Positions 31,220 through 41,288 of a stretch of DNA of 64,000 nucleotides are shown here, piece after piece. Source of the stretch: an uncultured Gammaproteobacteria bacterium (GTDB lineage Bacteria; Pseudomonadota; Gammaproteobacteria; HK1); contig OY282353.1 of NCBI GenBank assembly GCA_958295465.1, forward strand, positions 496,001 to 560,000. The letters are read 5' to 3'. Numbering within the stretch: the first letter of the stretch is position 1; each line of letters starts with the position of its first letter. The translations under genes and the position numbers were made by a program. Under the pieces are notes generated by a model. It made no database searches and was not told the DNA's origin. It saw only the letters and a program-made list of their open reading frames with translations.

Positions 31220-32539
31220 ATGCAGGTGACGGTGGAGACGACGCAGGGCCTGGAGCGGCGCATGCGGGTGGAGATTCCCGAAGAGCGGATCAAGGAAGAA
31301 ATCGACAAGCGGCTGGGAAAGCTTGCCCGAAACGTCAGGATTCCCGGATTCCGTCCGGGGAAAGCGCCCGTCAAGGTGGTCGCCAGGCATTATGGGCGGC
31401 AGGTGCGGGACGAGGTCGTCGGCGGTATCGTCCAGGAATCGTTCATCGACGCGCTCAGCCGGGAGCAGCTTCGTCCCGCCGCGGCGCCGCGCATCGCACC
31501 GCTGGAGACCGGCGCCGGCGACGGGGTCGCCTATACGGCGACGTTCGACGTGTTGCCGGACGTTTCCCTGCCGCGGTTCGACTCGATGGAGATCGTGCGC
31601 CCGGTGGCCACCGTCCTGGACGAGGACGTCGACCGGATGCTCGAGACGATGCGCAGGCAGCGCCGCACATGGAAGACGGTCGAGCGCACCGCGACTCCAA
31701 GCGATCGAGTGGTCGTGGACCTCGAAGGCATCGTGGACGGTGAGCCGCTCGACGGGGCCGGCGCGACGGAGCTGCCTGTCCAGCTTGACGCGAAAAGCAT
31801 GGTCGACGGCTTCGAGGAAGGACTCGTCGGGGCGCGGGCCGGCGATGACAAGGCGCTGGAGCTGACGTTCCCGCAGAGCTATCCGGAGCACCTCGCGGGC
31901 AAGCCGGTGACGTTCAACGTGAAGGTCCGCCGTGTCGAGGAACCGGAGATTCCGGTCATCGACGACGCATTCGCAGAGAGCTTCGGCGTGGCGGACGGCG
32001 GGGTCGAGGCGTTGCGCAGCGAGGTGCGTGCGAACATGGAACGGGAACTCGCCGACGGTCTGCGTGCCGTGCTGAAGCAGCGGGTCAAGGAGTCCCTGCT
32101 CGCGGGAGACGAGTTCGATCTGCCGGAATCGATGGTTCGCGACGAGATGGCGCGCGTGATGCAGCGGCGCCGGGAGGAACTCGAGCAATCCGGGATGGAC
32201 CCGAAACGCATGGAACCGGACCCCGTGGCGATCGAGGAGCCGATACGGCGCCGGCTCTCCCTCGATCTGCTCGTCGCCGAGATCATCAAGGAGCACCGGA
32301 TCGAGCTCGACCATGCCCGGGTACGTGCCCGCGTCGAGACGATTGCTTCGACGTACAACGAGCCGGCCAAGGTTGTAGGCTGGTACTACTCCGACCGGGA
32401 GCGCCTTTCCGGCATCGAGTCCACGGTGTTCGAGGATCAGGTCGTGGAGTGGATCCTGGAACGCGTGCAGGTCACCGACGAACACACCACGTTTGACCGG
32501 ATACTGAATCCCGGGCAGACTGATGCCCCGGCTGCGTGA
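31220..32539 (+). CDS. tig: Trigger factor (ribosome-bound chaperone, prolyl isomerase)
   Basis: The 439 residues have the ribosome-binding domain with the signature PGFRPGKAP near residue 42, a central FKBP-like PPIase domain (about 150-245), and a long helical C-terminal arm. It binds nascent chains at the exit tunnel. It heads the conserved tig-clpP-clpX-lon quality-control block. A TATACT element at 31172-31177 upstream could be its -10, with a weak -35. ATG 31220 is used; another ATG at 31215 is out of frame. Confidence 0.96.
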   Translation: MQVTVETTQGLERRMRVEIPEERIKEEIDKRLGKLARNVRIPGFRPGKAPVKVVARHYGRQVRDEVVGGIVQESFIDALSREQLRPAAAPRIAPLETGAGDGVAYTATFDVLPDVSLPRFDSMEIVRPVATVLDEDVDRMLETMRRQRRTWKTVERTATPSDRVVVDLEGIVDGEPLDGAGATELPVQLDAKSMVDGFEEGLVGARAGDDKALELTFPQSYPEHLAGKPVTFNVKVRRVEEPEIPVIDDAFAESFGVADGGVEALRSEVRANMERELADGLRAVLKQRVKESLLAGDEFDLPESMVRDEMARVMQRRREELEQSGMDPKRMEPDPVAIEEPIRRRLSLDLLVAEIIKEHRIELDHARVRARVETIASTYNEPAKVVGWYYSDRERLSGIESTVFEDQVVEWILERVQVTDEHTTFDRILNPGQTDAPAA

Positions 32540-32694
32540 CGGGATGGGCCACACTGGACTTCTGCCGGACCGGTGCCGCCCGGGAACGCGAAGTTCCCCG
32601 CGTCGGAGACGACGTCGATCAGATCCGGAGCGTCGCGGACCGATGCCGATGCAGCCTGACCGAGGTCACGAGAACCGGGAGCCGAAGATCTGAC

Positions 32695-33330
32695 ATGTCC
32701 GGAGCAACGCGGACTCGCGCCCTCAATCTCATCCCCATCGTCGTGGAGCAATCCGCGCGGGGCGAGCGTTCCTACGACATCTACTCGCGCCTGCTCAAGG
32801 AGCGAGTCGTGTTTCTGTGCGGGCCGGTCGATGATCTGGTCTCGAACGTCGTGGTCGCCCAATTGCTGTTTCTGGAGTCGGAGAATCCCGACAAGGACAT
32901 TCACCTCTACATCAACTCGCCGGGCGGGATGGTCACCGCGGGGCTTGCGGTGTACGACACGATGCAGTTCGTCAAGCCGGACGTGAGCACGATGTGCATC
33001 GGCCAGGCGGCCAGCATGGGGGCGTTGCTGCTGGCCGGCGGGGCCAGGGGAAAGCGCTATTGCCTGCCGCACTCCCGGATGATGATCCACCAGCCGCTCG
33101 GCGGCTTCCAGGGTCAGGCGTCCGACATCGACATCCACGCCAAGGAGATTCTGCGCACCCGCGAGCGCCTGAACGACGTCCTCGCCTCCCATACCGGACA
33201 ACCGATCGAGAGTATCCGGGCCGATACCGACCGTGATCGGTTCATGGAGGCGAACGAGGCACGGGAATACGGACTTGTCGACGAAGTGCTCGAGGCGCGG
33301 GCGTCTCGGGCAGACTCCGGCGGCGGCTGA
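32695..33330 (+). CDS. clpP: ATP-dependent Clp protease proteolytic subunit
   Basis: The 211-residue serine peptidase has catalytic S107 in GQAASMGA, H132 in MIHQP and the aspartate near residue 181. It assembles as a double heptamer and works with ClpX, encoded 36 bases downstream. The start ATG 32695 gives the usual N-terminal [20 protein letters not shown] region. Upstream in-frame codons to 32536 are not family-like. Confidence 0.96.
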   Translation: MSGATRTRALNLIPIVVEQSARGERSYDIYSRLLKERVVFLCGPVDDLVSNVVVAQLLFLESENPDKDIHLYINSPGGMVTAGLAVYDTMQFVKPDVSTMCIGQAASMGALLLAGGARGKRYCLPHSRMMIHQPLGGFQGQASDIDIHAKEILRTRERLNDVLASHTGQPIESIRADTDRDRFMEANEAREYGLVDEVLEARASRADSGGG

Positions 33331-33366
33331 AGCCGGCAGCGGCGCAACGATTCACGAAACCACCCG

Positions 33367-34647
33367 ATGGCGAGCGAGAAGCAAGGCAAGGGCGGCAACG
33401 GCGACCGGCTCCTCTACTGCTCGTTCTGCGGCAAGAGCCAGCACGAGGTCCGCAAGCTGATTGCCGGCCCGTCGGTGTTCATCTGCGATGAATGCGTCGA
33501 TCTCTGCAACGACATCATCCGTGAGGAGATCCAGGAGAAGACCGGATCGGGGGCATCGAGTCGGCTGCCTGCCCCGCACGAGATCAACCGCATCCTCAAC
33601 GACTACGTCGTCGGCCAGTTCCACGCGAAGAAGGTGCTCTCGGTCGCGGTGTACAATCATTACAAGCGGCTCGACTCCGGGGCCAAGGTCGACGAGGTGG
33701 AGCTGTCGAAGAGCAACGTGCTGCTCATCGGTCCCACCGGCTGCGGGAAGACGCTGCTTGCGGAGACGCTGGCGCGCCTCCTCAACGTTCCGTTCACCAT
33801 CGCCGATGCGACGACCCTGACCGAAGCCGGATACGTCGGCGAGGATGTCGAGAACATCATCCAGAAGCTTCTCCAGAAGTGCGACTACGACGTGGAGAAG
33901 GCCCAGACGGGCATCGTCTACATCGACGAAATCGACAAGATTTCGCGCAAGTCGGACAACCCTTCGATTACCCGGGACGTGTCGGGCGAGGGGGTCCAGC
34001 AAGCGTTGCTCAAGCTCATCGAGGGGACGGTGGCATCGGTGCCTCCCCAGGGCGGGCGCAAGCATCCCCAGCAGGAATTTCTCCAGGTCAACACCTCCAA
34101 CATCCTGTTCATTTGCGGAGGCGCGTTCGGCGGGCTCGACAGGATCATCGAACGCCGGGCGTCGCAGCATGGCGGCATCGGCTTCGCGGCGGACGTGAAG
34201 AGCAGGGATGACGGGAAGAAGGTCGGCGAGATCCTCAAGGAAGTGGAGCCCGAGGACCTCATCCACTACGGCCTGATCCCGGAGTTCGTCGGGCGGCTGC
34301 CGATTCTCGCCACCCTCGAGGAGCTCGACGAGGCGCAGCTCGTCCAGATCCTCACCGAGCCGAAGAACGCGCTCGTGAAGCAGTACAAGCGGCTTTTCCG
34401 GATGGAGGGCACGGACGTCGAATTTCGCGAGGAAGCGCTCGGTTGCGTTGCCCGCAAGGCGATGGAGCGCAAGACGGGCGCGCGCGGTCTCAGATCCATC
34501 CTCGAGCACGTGCTGCTCGATACGATGTATGACCTGCCCTCGATGGAACATGTGGCGAAAGTCGCCGTGGACGAATCCGTGATCGAAGGGGAGTCCGCTC
34601 CTCTGCTCATCTACGAAGGTGACAAGCAGCGCGCCGCCCTCGACTGA
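33367..34647 (+). CDS. clpX: ClpX unfoldase subunit
   Basis: The 426-residue AAA+ unfoldase has an N-terminal zinc finger (C18, C21, C40, C43). It continues with Walker A GPTGCGKT, pore loop GYVGEDVEN, Walker [10 protein letters not shown] and the RKH-type substrate loop. The ClpP-binding loop has the IGF-like segment GIGFAAD. It forms ClpXP with the upstream gene and, with tmRNA tagging, degrades stalled peptides. Confidence 0.97.
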   Translation: MASEKQGKGGNGDRLLYCSFCGKSQHEVRKLIAGPSVFICDECVDLCNDIIREEIQEKTGSGASSRLPAPHEINRILNDYVVGQFHAKKVLSVAVYNHYKRLDSGAKVDEVELSKSNVLLIGPTGCGKTLLAETLARLLNVPFTIADATTLTEAGYVGEDVENIIQKLLQKCDYDVEKAQTGIVYIDEIDKISRKSDNPSITRDVSGEGVQQALLKLIEGTVASVPPQGGRKHPQQEFLQVNTSNILFICGGAFGGLDRIIERRASQHGGIGFAADVKSRDDGKKVGEILKEVEPEDLIHYGLIPEFVGRLPILATLEELDEAQLVQILTEPKNALVKQYKRLFRMEGTDVEFREEALGCVARKAMERKTGARGLRSILEHVLLDTMYDLPSMEHVAKVAVDESVIEGESAPLLIYEGDKQRAALD

Positions 34648-34820
34648 TGTCCGGACGTGGCGATGCGCGGCACAGTCCCTGACCTCGGCGCCATGTGGGC
34701 GCTTGAAATCCGCCGGTGCCGGCGCCATGTGGCACGCATCGCAGGCCCCGGAACCACAGCCTGCTCGGCATCGTCGGGCGAACACCGTTGCCGGCTGAAC
34801 ACTCTTCGGAGGTGCTCGAC

Positions 34821-37211
34821 ATGATCCCCGTGCTTCCCCTGCGGGACGTCGTCGTCTATCCGCACATGGTGATCCCCCTGTTCGTCGGCCGGGATCGGTC
34901 GATTCAGGCGCTCCGGCAATCGATGGAGGGGGACAAGCGGATCCTGCTCGTCGCACAAATGGATGCCGGCCAGGACAACCCGGCGGTTGAAGGGATTTAC
35001 CGGGTGGGCACGGTCTCCACCATTCTCCAGCTCCTCAAGCTTCCCGACGGCACCGTGAAGGTGCTGGTGGAAGGAGGGCAGCGGGCGCGAATCGACGAGT
35101 TCGAGGATGGGGAATCGTTCCTCGGCGCCAGCATCACCCTGCTCGAACCGGGGCCCGAGGACGGGCGCGAAATCGAGGCGCTGACCCGCTCCCTGCTTGC
35201 CCACTTCGAGCAGTACGTCAAGCTCAACAAGAAGACACCGCCGGAAATCCTCGCCTCGCTCTCGAACATCGAGGACGCGGCGCGCCTCGGCGACACCATC
35301 GCTGCCCACCTTGCGGTGAAGATCGAGCAGAAGCAGGCGATCCTCGAGATCCACGAGACGAAGGAGCGGCTGGAGCATCTGGTTGCGCGCATCGAGGAGG
35401 AAATCGATCTCCTGCAGGTCGAGAAGCGTATTCGCGGCCGCGTGAAGCGGCAGATGGAGAAGAGCCAGCGCGAGTACTACCTCAACGAGCAGATGAAGGC
35501 GATCCAGAAGGAGCTCGGCGACATGGACGAATCGCCGAACGAAGTCGAGGAGCTTGCCAAGCGGATCGAATCGGCCGGAATGTCGAAGGAAGCGCGCGGC
35601 AAGGCGACCGCGGAGCTCAACAAGCTCAAGATGATGTCGCCGATGTCGGCCGAAGCCACCGTGGTTCGCAACTACGTCGACTGGCTGGTGAACGTGCCGT
35701 GGAAGAAGCGTACCCGTATCGGCCGCGATCTCCGCAAGGCCGAGGAAGTGCTGGAAGCCGATCATTACGGTCTCGAGAAGGTGAAGGAGCGCATCGTGGA
35801 ATATCTCGCGGTGCAGACCCGGGTGAAGAAGCTCAAGGGGCCGATCCTTTGCCTGGTGGGGGCGCCCGGAGTCGGCAAGACCTCGCTGGGCCAGTCGATC
35901 GCACGGGCGACGAATCGCAAGTTCGTCAGGATGTCACTCGGAGGTGTGCGCGACGAGGCCGAAATCCGGGGCCACCGGCGCACGTACATCGGCGCACTCC
36001 CGGGGAAGATCGTGCAGAACCTCGCGAAGGCCGGCGTGCGCAACCCGCTGTTCCTGCTCGACGAGGTCGACAAGATGTCGATGGATTTTCGCGGCGATCC
36101 GTCCTCGGCGCTGCTCGAGGTGCTCGATCCCGAGCAGAATCATGCATTCAACGATCACTATCTGGAGGTCGACTACGATCTCTCGCACGTCATGTTCGTC
36201 GCGACCGCGAACACCCTGAGCATTCCGCCACCGCTGCTCGACCGCATGGAGGTCATCAGGCTGTCGGGCTATACCGAGGACGAGAAGCTCAACATCGCGC
36301 TGCGGTACCTCCTGCCGAAGCAGATGGAGAACGCGGGTCTCGAAGCGAACGAGCTGACGATCTCGGAGGACACGATTCGCGACATCATCCGCTACTACAC
36401 CCGCGAGGCGGGGGTGAGGAACGTCGAGCGCGAGATCGCCAAGATCTGCCGCAAGGTGGTCAAGAAGAAGGTGGGCGACGAGGTGGAGGGCGCGGTCGAG
36501 ATCACGCCGGACAACCTCGAGGGCTATCTCGGCGTCAAGCGATACCGGTTCGGGCGCAAGGACGAGGAGGATCGCGTCGGTCAGGTGACCGGGCTCGCGT
36601 GGACCGAGGTTGGCGGAGACCTGCTTACCATCGAGGCGGTGGTGATGTCCGGCAAGGGCAAGCCGACCTACACCGGCCAGCTCGGAGACGTGATGCAGGA
36701 GTCGATCCAGGCCGCGATGACGGTGGTGCGTGCGCGGGCCGCGGTCCTCGGCATCGACGAGAAGTTCTACCAGAGGCGCGACATCCACATCCACGTGCCG
36801 GAAGGCGCGACCCCGAAGGACGGCCCCAGCGCCGGCGTCGGCATGTGCACGGCGGTCGTGTCCGCACTCACCGGGATCCCGGTACGCGCCGACGTGGCGA
36901 TGACCGGGGAAATCACGCTTCGGGGCGAGGTTCTGCCGATCGGGGGGTTGAAGGAGAAGCTGCTCGCGGCGCTTCGCGGCGGAATTCGACTGGTGCTGAT
37001 CCCCGAGGAAAACGCGAGGGAACTCGTCGAGATACCGGACAACATCAAGTCCAACCTCGATATCCGGCCGGTGAAATGGATCGACCAGGTGCTGGACGTC
37101 GCCCTGACGAGACAGCCGGCCGGTACGGACGAACCGGTGGAAGAGGCGCAGGTGGAACCGTCCGATCCGGGTGACGACGACGTCGACCGCAATGGCCTGA
37201 CCACGCACTGA
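34821..37211 (+). CDS. lon: Lon ATP-dependent protease
   Basis: These 796 residues form Lon: N-terminal substrate domain beginning [15 protein letters not shown], coiled region about 180-290, Walker [10 protein letters not shown], Walker [10 protein letters not shown], and the C-terminal protease with the Ser in DGPSAGVGM and Lys in [13 protein letters not shown] 34821 with GGAGG upstream is the clear start. The spacer from clpX contains a 13-bp direct repeat (CGGCGCCATGTGG at about 34685 and 34719). The C-terminus has a short acidic tail after the usual end. Confidence 0.97.
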   Translation: MIPVLPLRDVVVYPHMVIPLFVGRDRSIQALRQSMEGDKRILLVAQMDAGQDNPAVEGIYRVGTVSTILQLLKLPDGTVKVLVEGGQRARIDEFEDGESFLGASITLLEPGPEDGREIEALTRSLLAHFEQYVKLNKKTPPEILASLSNIEDAARLGDTIAAHLAVKIEQKQAILEIHETKERLEHLVARIEEEIDLLQVEKRIRGRVKRQMEKSQREYYLNEQMKAIQKELGDMDESPNEVEELAKRIESAGMSKEARGKATAELNKLKMMSPMSAEATVVRNYVDWLVNVPWKKRTRIGRDLRKAEEVLEADHYGLEKVKERIVEYLAVQTRVKKLKGPILCLVGAPGVGKTSLGQSIARATNRKFVRMSLGGVRDEAEIRGHRRTYIGALPGKIVQNLAKAGVRNPLFLLDEVDKMSMDFRGDPSSALLEVLDPEQNHAFNDHYLEVDYDLSHVMFVATANTLSIPPPLLDRMEVIRLSGYTEDEKLNIALRYLLPKQMENAGLEANELTISEDTIRDIIRYYTREAGVRNVEREIAKICRKVVKKKVGDEVEGAVEITPDNLEGYLGVKRYRFGRKDEEDRVGQVTGLAWTEVGGDLLTIEAVVMSGKGKPTYTGQLGDVMQESIQAAMTVVRARAAVLGIDEKFYQRRDIHIHVPEGATPKDGPSAGVGMCTAVVSALTGIPVRADVAMTGEITLRGEVLPIGGLKEKLLAALRGGIRLVLIPEENARELVEIPDNIKSNLDIRPVKWIDQVLDVALTRQPAGTDEPVEEAQVEPSDPGDDDVDRNGLTTH

Positions 37212-37251
37212 CCGGATCCGCCGGGACGTGCACCCGTCGAGGCATGTCAGG

Positions 37252-37281
37252 TTGACAGTCGTTTCGGGCAGTTGCTATATC
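37252..37281 (+). promoter_or_regulatory. Strong predicted promoter downstream of lon
   Basis: TTGACA (37252-37257), a spacer of 18, and TATATC (37276-37281). It lies 40 bases after lon and about 105 bases before tRNA-Val. In relatives hupB occupies this place; here the promoter would read only the two tRNAs and ppiD. The rest of 37212-37387 shows nothing coding. Confidence 0.5.
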
Positions 37282-37387
37282 CCCGGACCCGCAGGCGAAT
37301 GGGATCGGGTCGCGGCGGCGGTGCTTGTGCAGCCCGCCTGCTGGTTGGCCGGCTACCGGAGGATGTCGTAGACTTGCGGCTTCTTCC

Positions 37388-37460
37388 GGGTGCTTAGCTC
37401 AGCAGGGAGAGCGTCGCCCTTACAAGGCGAAGGTCGGGGGTTCGAACCCCTCAGCACCCA
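37388..37460 (+). tRNA. tRNA-Val (anticodon TAC), CCA not encoded
   Basis: The acceptor GGGTGCT pairs with AGCACCC. The anticodon loop CTTACAA gives TAC. The 3' end reads A-TCA in the DNA, so CCA must be added enzymatically, unlike all other tRNAs in the window. Confidence 0.93.
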
Positions 37461-37490
37461 TCAGGAACGGTTCGGGTACCGGATTTCTTC

Positions 37491-37567
37491 GGAGTGGTAG
37501 TTCAGTTGGTTAGAATACCGGCCTGTCACGCCGGGGGTCGCGGGTTCGAGTCCCGTCCACTCCGCCA
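37491..37567 (+). tRNA. tRNA-Asp (anticodon GTC)
   Basis: 77 bases with encoded CCA. The acceptor GGAGTGG pairs with CCACTCC, and the anticodon loop CTGTCAC contains GTC. It follows tRNA-Val by 30 bases, the usual Val-Asp pair before ppiD. Confidence 0.95.
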
Positions 37568-37716
37568 TCAGGTTCACGGCTGCGATGCGCTCCGTGGCGG
37601 GCGTGGTCTCCCTTGCACGCCGCGCGCAGACGCTCCTGCGCGGCTTCACCCGCGCGCGGGAGCCGGCCGCCGCACCCAATCGATTCGCCGGTGTGCAAGC
37701 CGCCGGCACTGATCCC

Positions 37717-39648
37717 ATGCTCCAGTTCATCCGAGACAATGCCACCGGCTGGATCGCGTGGGGGATCGTGATTCTCATCGCCATTCCGTTCGCGCTCTGG
37801 GGCATTCACCAGTACGTGACCCCGAACAGCAGCGTCGCGGTCGCGACCGTCGACGGCGCCGACATCGACTATTACGACTTTCAGCGGCGCTACGCGCGGC
37901 GCCGCCAGGAGCTCCAGGCGACCTTCGGGGCCGGGTTCGCCGACATGCTGGATGACGCGCGGCTGCGTCGCGAGGTGCTGGAGCGGATGATCGATTCCGA
38001 GGTCGTCGTCAACTCGGGCGTGACCGCCGGCATGCGGGTCGGCGATGCGTTGCTCGCGAGCTCCATCCGGTCCCAGAACGCCTTCCGATCCGGGGACGGC
38101 ACCTTCTCGCAGGGCATCTACGAAGGCTGGCTGCGTGCCCAGGGCTATTCGCCCGGCAGATTCGAAGAGAGCTTCCGGCGCTCGATGCTGGAGCAGCAGA
38201 TCGCCCTCGGTATCTCGGGATCCGATTTCATCCCCGAGAACGGACTGCGTGAGGCGGTGCGCGTCCGGCTGCAGAAGCGGACCTTCTCGCTACTGACCGT
38301 TCCCGCCGCCGACTTCGAGAGCCCCGAGCCGACGGATTCCGAGATCGGAGCGCACTTCGAACGGCATCGGTCCGAGTACTTCGCTCCCGAGCGGTTGCGC
38401 CTGCGCTACCTGGAGATCTCCATGAGCGCGATCGCGGACGGCGTCAAGGCGGATGACGACGAGCTTCGCGCCCTGTTCGATGCCGAGCGGGAGAGCTTCA
38501 TCACCCCGGAGAAGCGCGAGGTCTCCCACATTCTCGTATCCGTGGAGCCCGGGGCTGGCGGGGATGCCGTGGAGGAGGCGAGGGAGCGTGCGGCCGGGTT
38601 CAGGGAGCGTATCGTGGCGGGCGAGTCCTTCGAGGACGTCGCGAAGAAGCATTCGGACGATCCCGGGTCCGCGTCCGTCGGCGGTGCGCTCGGTTTCATC
38701 GATCACGGGATGATGGACCCGGCGTTCGAGGAGGCCGTGTTCGCACTGGCGCCGGACGAAGTGAGCGATCCGGTGCGCTCGAATTTCGGGTGGCATCTGG
38801 TCAAGGTGACGTCCGTGCAGGAGGCTCGCGAAACGACGTACGAGGAAGTCCGCGACGAGGTGCTCGTGCAGTACCAGTCGCGCGAGGCGGAGCGTATCTA
38901 CGTGGAGCGCGTGGAGACCCTCGCCAACGTGGCCTACGAGCATCCCGAATCACTGGAGCCCGCCGCCCGGGAGCTGGATCTCCCGATCCGGGAGACCGGA
39001 TACGTCACGCGCGACGGGGACGGGGACCCGGACGACCCCATCGCTTCGCAGCCCGCGGTGGTCGCGGCGGTGTTTTCGAGCGACGTCCTCGGCGAAGGCA
39101 ACAACAGCGAGCCGATCGAGTTCGAGCCCGGCCATGTCGTCGTCGTGCGTGCGCTCGATCACGAACCCCGCCGGTCCCTGGAACTCGACGAGGCGCGAGC
39201 GGAAGTCATCGACGCCCTGCGGGCGGGCGCGGTGCGAGTGGCGGTGGCCGCGCGGGGGCGCGAGCTGCTGGAGGATTTGCGAGGCGGTGCCGGTCCGGAC
39301 GAGGTGGCTGCCGATGCCGGTGTCGAGTGGAGCCGGTTCGAGGACATCGGTCGATTCGACGGCCAGATCCCGGAACAACTGCTTGATGCGGTGTTCCGCA
39401 TGCCCCGCCCTGATGGTGATGCCCGGCTCGACGGGCTGATCGACGACGTCGGGGATTTCGTCATCCTGTCGCTGTCCCGCGTCGACGACGGCGACGTCTC
39501 CGAGATGAGCGACTCAGAGAGGGAAGACTTGCGACAGGCCCTGGAGGCCGATCTCGGGCGGACCGCGTACGATGCGTTCGTCCGCGTTCGCCGCGAGTCG
39601 GCGGATGTCGAAATCAACGAGCAGAACCTCCGGAATTTCGAGGGCTGA
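37717..39648 (+). CDS. ppiD: Periplasmic folding chaperone PpiD (parvulin type)
   Basis: The 643 residues begin MLQFIRDNATGWIAW, followed by one inner-membrane anchor (about 12-32). A SurA-N-like periplasmic region comes next, then a parvulin domain around 265-360 (KREVSHILVSV, then KKHSDDPGS and GWHLVKV). It assists outer-membrane protein folding near the Sec translocon. The start ATG 37717 gives the canonical N-terminus; the 44 upstream in-frame codons overlap the tRNA region and are not coding. No good ribosome site is visible. Confidence 0.93.
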   Translation: MLQFIRDNATGWIAWGIVILIAIPFALWGIHQYVTPNSSVAVATVDGADIDYYDFQRRYARRRQELQATFGAGFADMLDDARLRREVLERMIDSEVVVNSGVTAGMRVGDALLASSIRSQNAFRSGDGTFSQGIYEGWLRAQGYSPGRFEESFRRSMLEQQIALGISGSDFIPENGLREAVRVRLQKRTFSLLTVPAADFESPEPTDSEIGAHFERHRSEYFAPERLRLRYLEISMSAIADGVKADDDELRALFDAERESFITPEKREVSHILVSVEPGAGGDAVEEARERAAGFRERIVAGESFEDVAKKHSDDPGSASVGGALGFIDHGMMDPAFEEAVFALAPDEVSDPVRSNFGWHLVKVTSVQEARETTYEEVRDEVLVQYQSREAERIYVERVETLANVAYEHPESLEPAARELDLPIRETGYVTRDGDGDPDDPIASQPAVVAAVFSSDVLGEGNNSEPIEFEPGHVVVVRALDHEPRRSLELDEARAEVIDALRAGAVRVAVAARGRELLEDLRGGAGPDEVAADAGVEWSRFEDIGRFDGQIPEQLLDAVFRMPRPDGDARLDGLIDDVGDFVILSLSRVDDGDVSEMSDSEREDLRQALEADLGRTAYDAFVRVRRESADVEINEQNLRNFEG

Positions 39649-39699
39649 GCACGGGTCCCCGGCGCCGGGAGCGTCCCGGCGGGACCGGGACGGGAGCCG

Positions 39700-40281
39700 T
39701 CAGGCAGTATGCAGGCGGCTCGACCGGCGAAAGCGCTTTATCAGGAACTCCATCTGGTCGGCGAGAATCCGCCGGTTGGACAGGACCAGATACTCCGCGC
39801 GATTCGGAACGTACGGCACCGCGAGCAGGGCCATGCCCGCTTCATCCGGCGTGCGCGATCCCTTGGCGTGGTTGCACCCCCGGCAGGCGGTCACGACGTT
39901 GCTCCAGCAATCGGCGCCGCCCCGCGAGAGCGGTATGAGATGGTCACGGGTGAGCAGGTACCCGGGGAGCTCCCGCCCGCAGTACATGCACAGGTGGCCA
40001 TCGCGCAGGAACAGCTCCCGGTTCGACAGCGGCGGCACGAGCCGCTCGTCGCCGGCGTTTCGGGAATAGCCCCTCACCGCGATGATCGAGTTGACGGTGA
40101 TCCGTGACCGGCAACCGCTGAGGCGGTTGAATCCACCGTAGAAGGTGAAGGTACGCTCGCCCGCGGTCCAGGCGATCATCTCGCGCGAATCGAGGACCAC
40201 CGCATCCTGCCAGGGGATCCAGCGCTGGGGTCGGCCCGCGATGTCGAGCCGAAGAATGAGGGGATCGATGACTGTGTTCAC
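39700..40281 (-). CDS. HNH endonuclease family protein
   Basis: The 193 residues contain LCMYCGRELP and ACRGCNHAKG cysteine pairs around an HNH core (TRDHLIPLSRGG, then WSNVV). This arrangement is typical of the small HNH proteins that sit near core genes in many Proteobacteria. The cellular role is unknown. It is convergent with ppiD and upstream of fabI on the same strand. Confidence 0.85.
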   Translation of the reverse strand: MNTVIDPLILRLDIAGRPQRWIPWQDAVVLDSREMIAWTAGERTFTFYGGFNRLSGCRSRITVNSIIAVRGYSRNAGDERLVPPLSNRELFLRDGHLCMYCGRELPGYLLTRDHLIPLSRGGADCWSNVVTACRGCNHAKGSRTPDEAGMALLAVPYVPNRAEYLVLSNRRILADQMEFLIKRFRRSSRLHTA

Positions 40282-40369
40282 GATCTCGGCCGGTGCAGCG
40301 GCGGTACCTTGGGCCGCGCGCGGTATTTTGCATCAATCGGGGCCGCCCGAACATCCTATGGCCCAACCT

Positions 40370-41152
40370 TCACGATGTTGCCATGCCCATCATGCCGAAT
40401 CCGGCGTCGACGTGGATGACCTCGCCGGTGATGCCGGCCGCCATGTCCGAGCACAGAAACGCGGCGGCGTTTCCTACGTCGTCGATCGTGACGTTGCGCC
40501 GCAGGGCCGATCTGGTCTCGACCTGATCGAGTATCTTGCGGAAGTCGGAGATGCCGGCCGCGGCCAGGGTCTTGATCGGCCCGGCCGAGATGGCGTTCGC
40601 CCTGATCCCCGCGGGGCCCAGCGCCGCCGCGACGTAGCGCATGTTCGCTTCCAGACTCGCCTTTGCCGCGCCCATCACGTTGTAGTTCGCGATCACCCGG
40701 GCGGCGCCGAGGTAGGTCAGGGTCAGCAGAGCGCCGCTCCGCCCCTGCATCATGGGCCTTGCCGCCTTGGCGAGAGCCGCGAAGCTGTATGCGCTCACAT
40801 CGTGCGCGATCGCGTGCGCGTCCCGGGTGAGGGATTCGAGATAGTCGCCTTGCAGTGCCTCGCGGGGAGCGAATGCGATCGCGTGCACGACGATGTCGAG
40901 TCCGTCCCAGCGTTCACGCAACGCTTCGAACGTGCGGTCGATCTCGGAATCGCGTGCGACGTCGCATTCCAGGACGATGTCCGAGCACGCCTCGGCCGCG
41001 AGTCTGGCCACGCGCTTGCCGAGACGTTCGTTCTGGCAGGTGAACGCGAGGTCGGCGCCCTCCCGGCGCATCGCGCGCGCAATCCCCCAGGCGATCGAGC
41101 GATTGCTGGCAACCCCCAGGATCAGGGCTCGCTTGCCTTCGAGAAGCGCCAT
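40370..41152 (-). CDS. fabI: Enoyl-ACP reductase (NADH)
   Basis: FabI performs the last reduction of each fatty-acid elongation cycle. The 260 residues carry the N-terminal NADH site [11 protein letters not shown]. The catalytic set is Y147, Y157 and K164 (spacing YxxxxxxK), matching E. coli FabI by one residue. The triclosan-sensitive type is inferred from overall fit only. It stands alone on the minus strand between the HNH gene and mltD. Confidence 0.95.
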   Translation of the reverse strand: MALLEGKRALILGVASNRSIAWGIARAMRREGADLAFTCQNERLGKRVARLAAEACSDIVLECDVARDSEIDRTFEALRERWDGLDIVVHAIAFAPREALQGDYLESLTRDAHAIAHDVSAYSFAALAKAARPMMQGRSGALLTLTYLGAARVIANYNVMGAAKASLEANMRYVAAALGPAGIRANAISAGPIKTLAAAGISDFRKILDQVETRSALRRNVTIDDVGNAAAFLCSDMAAGITGEVIHVDAGFGMMGMATS

Positions 41153-41288
41153 CGTCGATCAGGTCCGGCGGAGGATTGACCGGGATTGTATCGCCACCCG
41201 GCGCTCTCCTGCACGGGAGGCGGCCTCGCGGCCGAGCCCCGTCACGCGAAGGTCCGCCGCGGAAGACGAATCGAGTCGCCGGTCAGGC

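Noticed and set aside
34685..34732. 13-bp repeat with ATG between clpX and lon as another start duplication
   Set aside because: Neither copy is the lon start, and no coding similarity is preserved.
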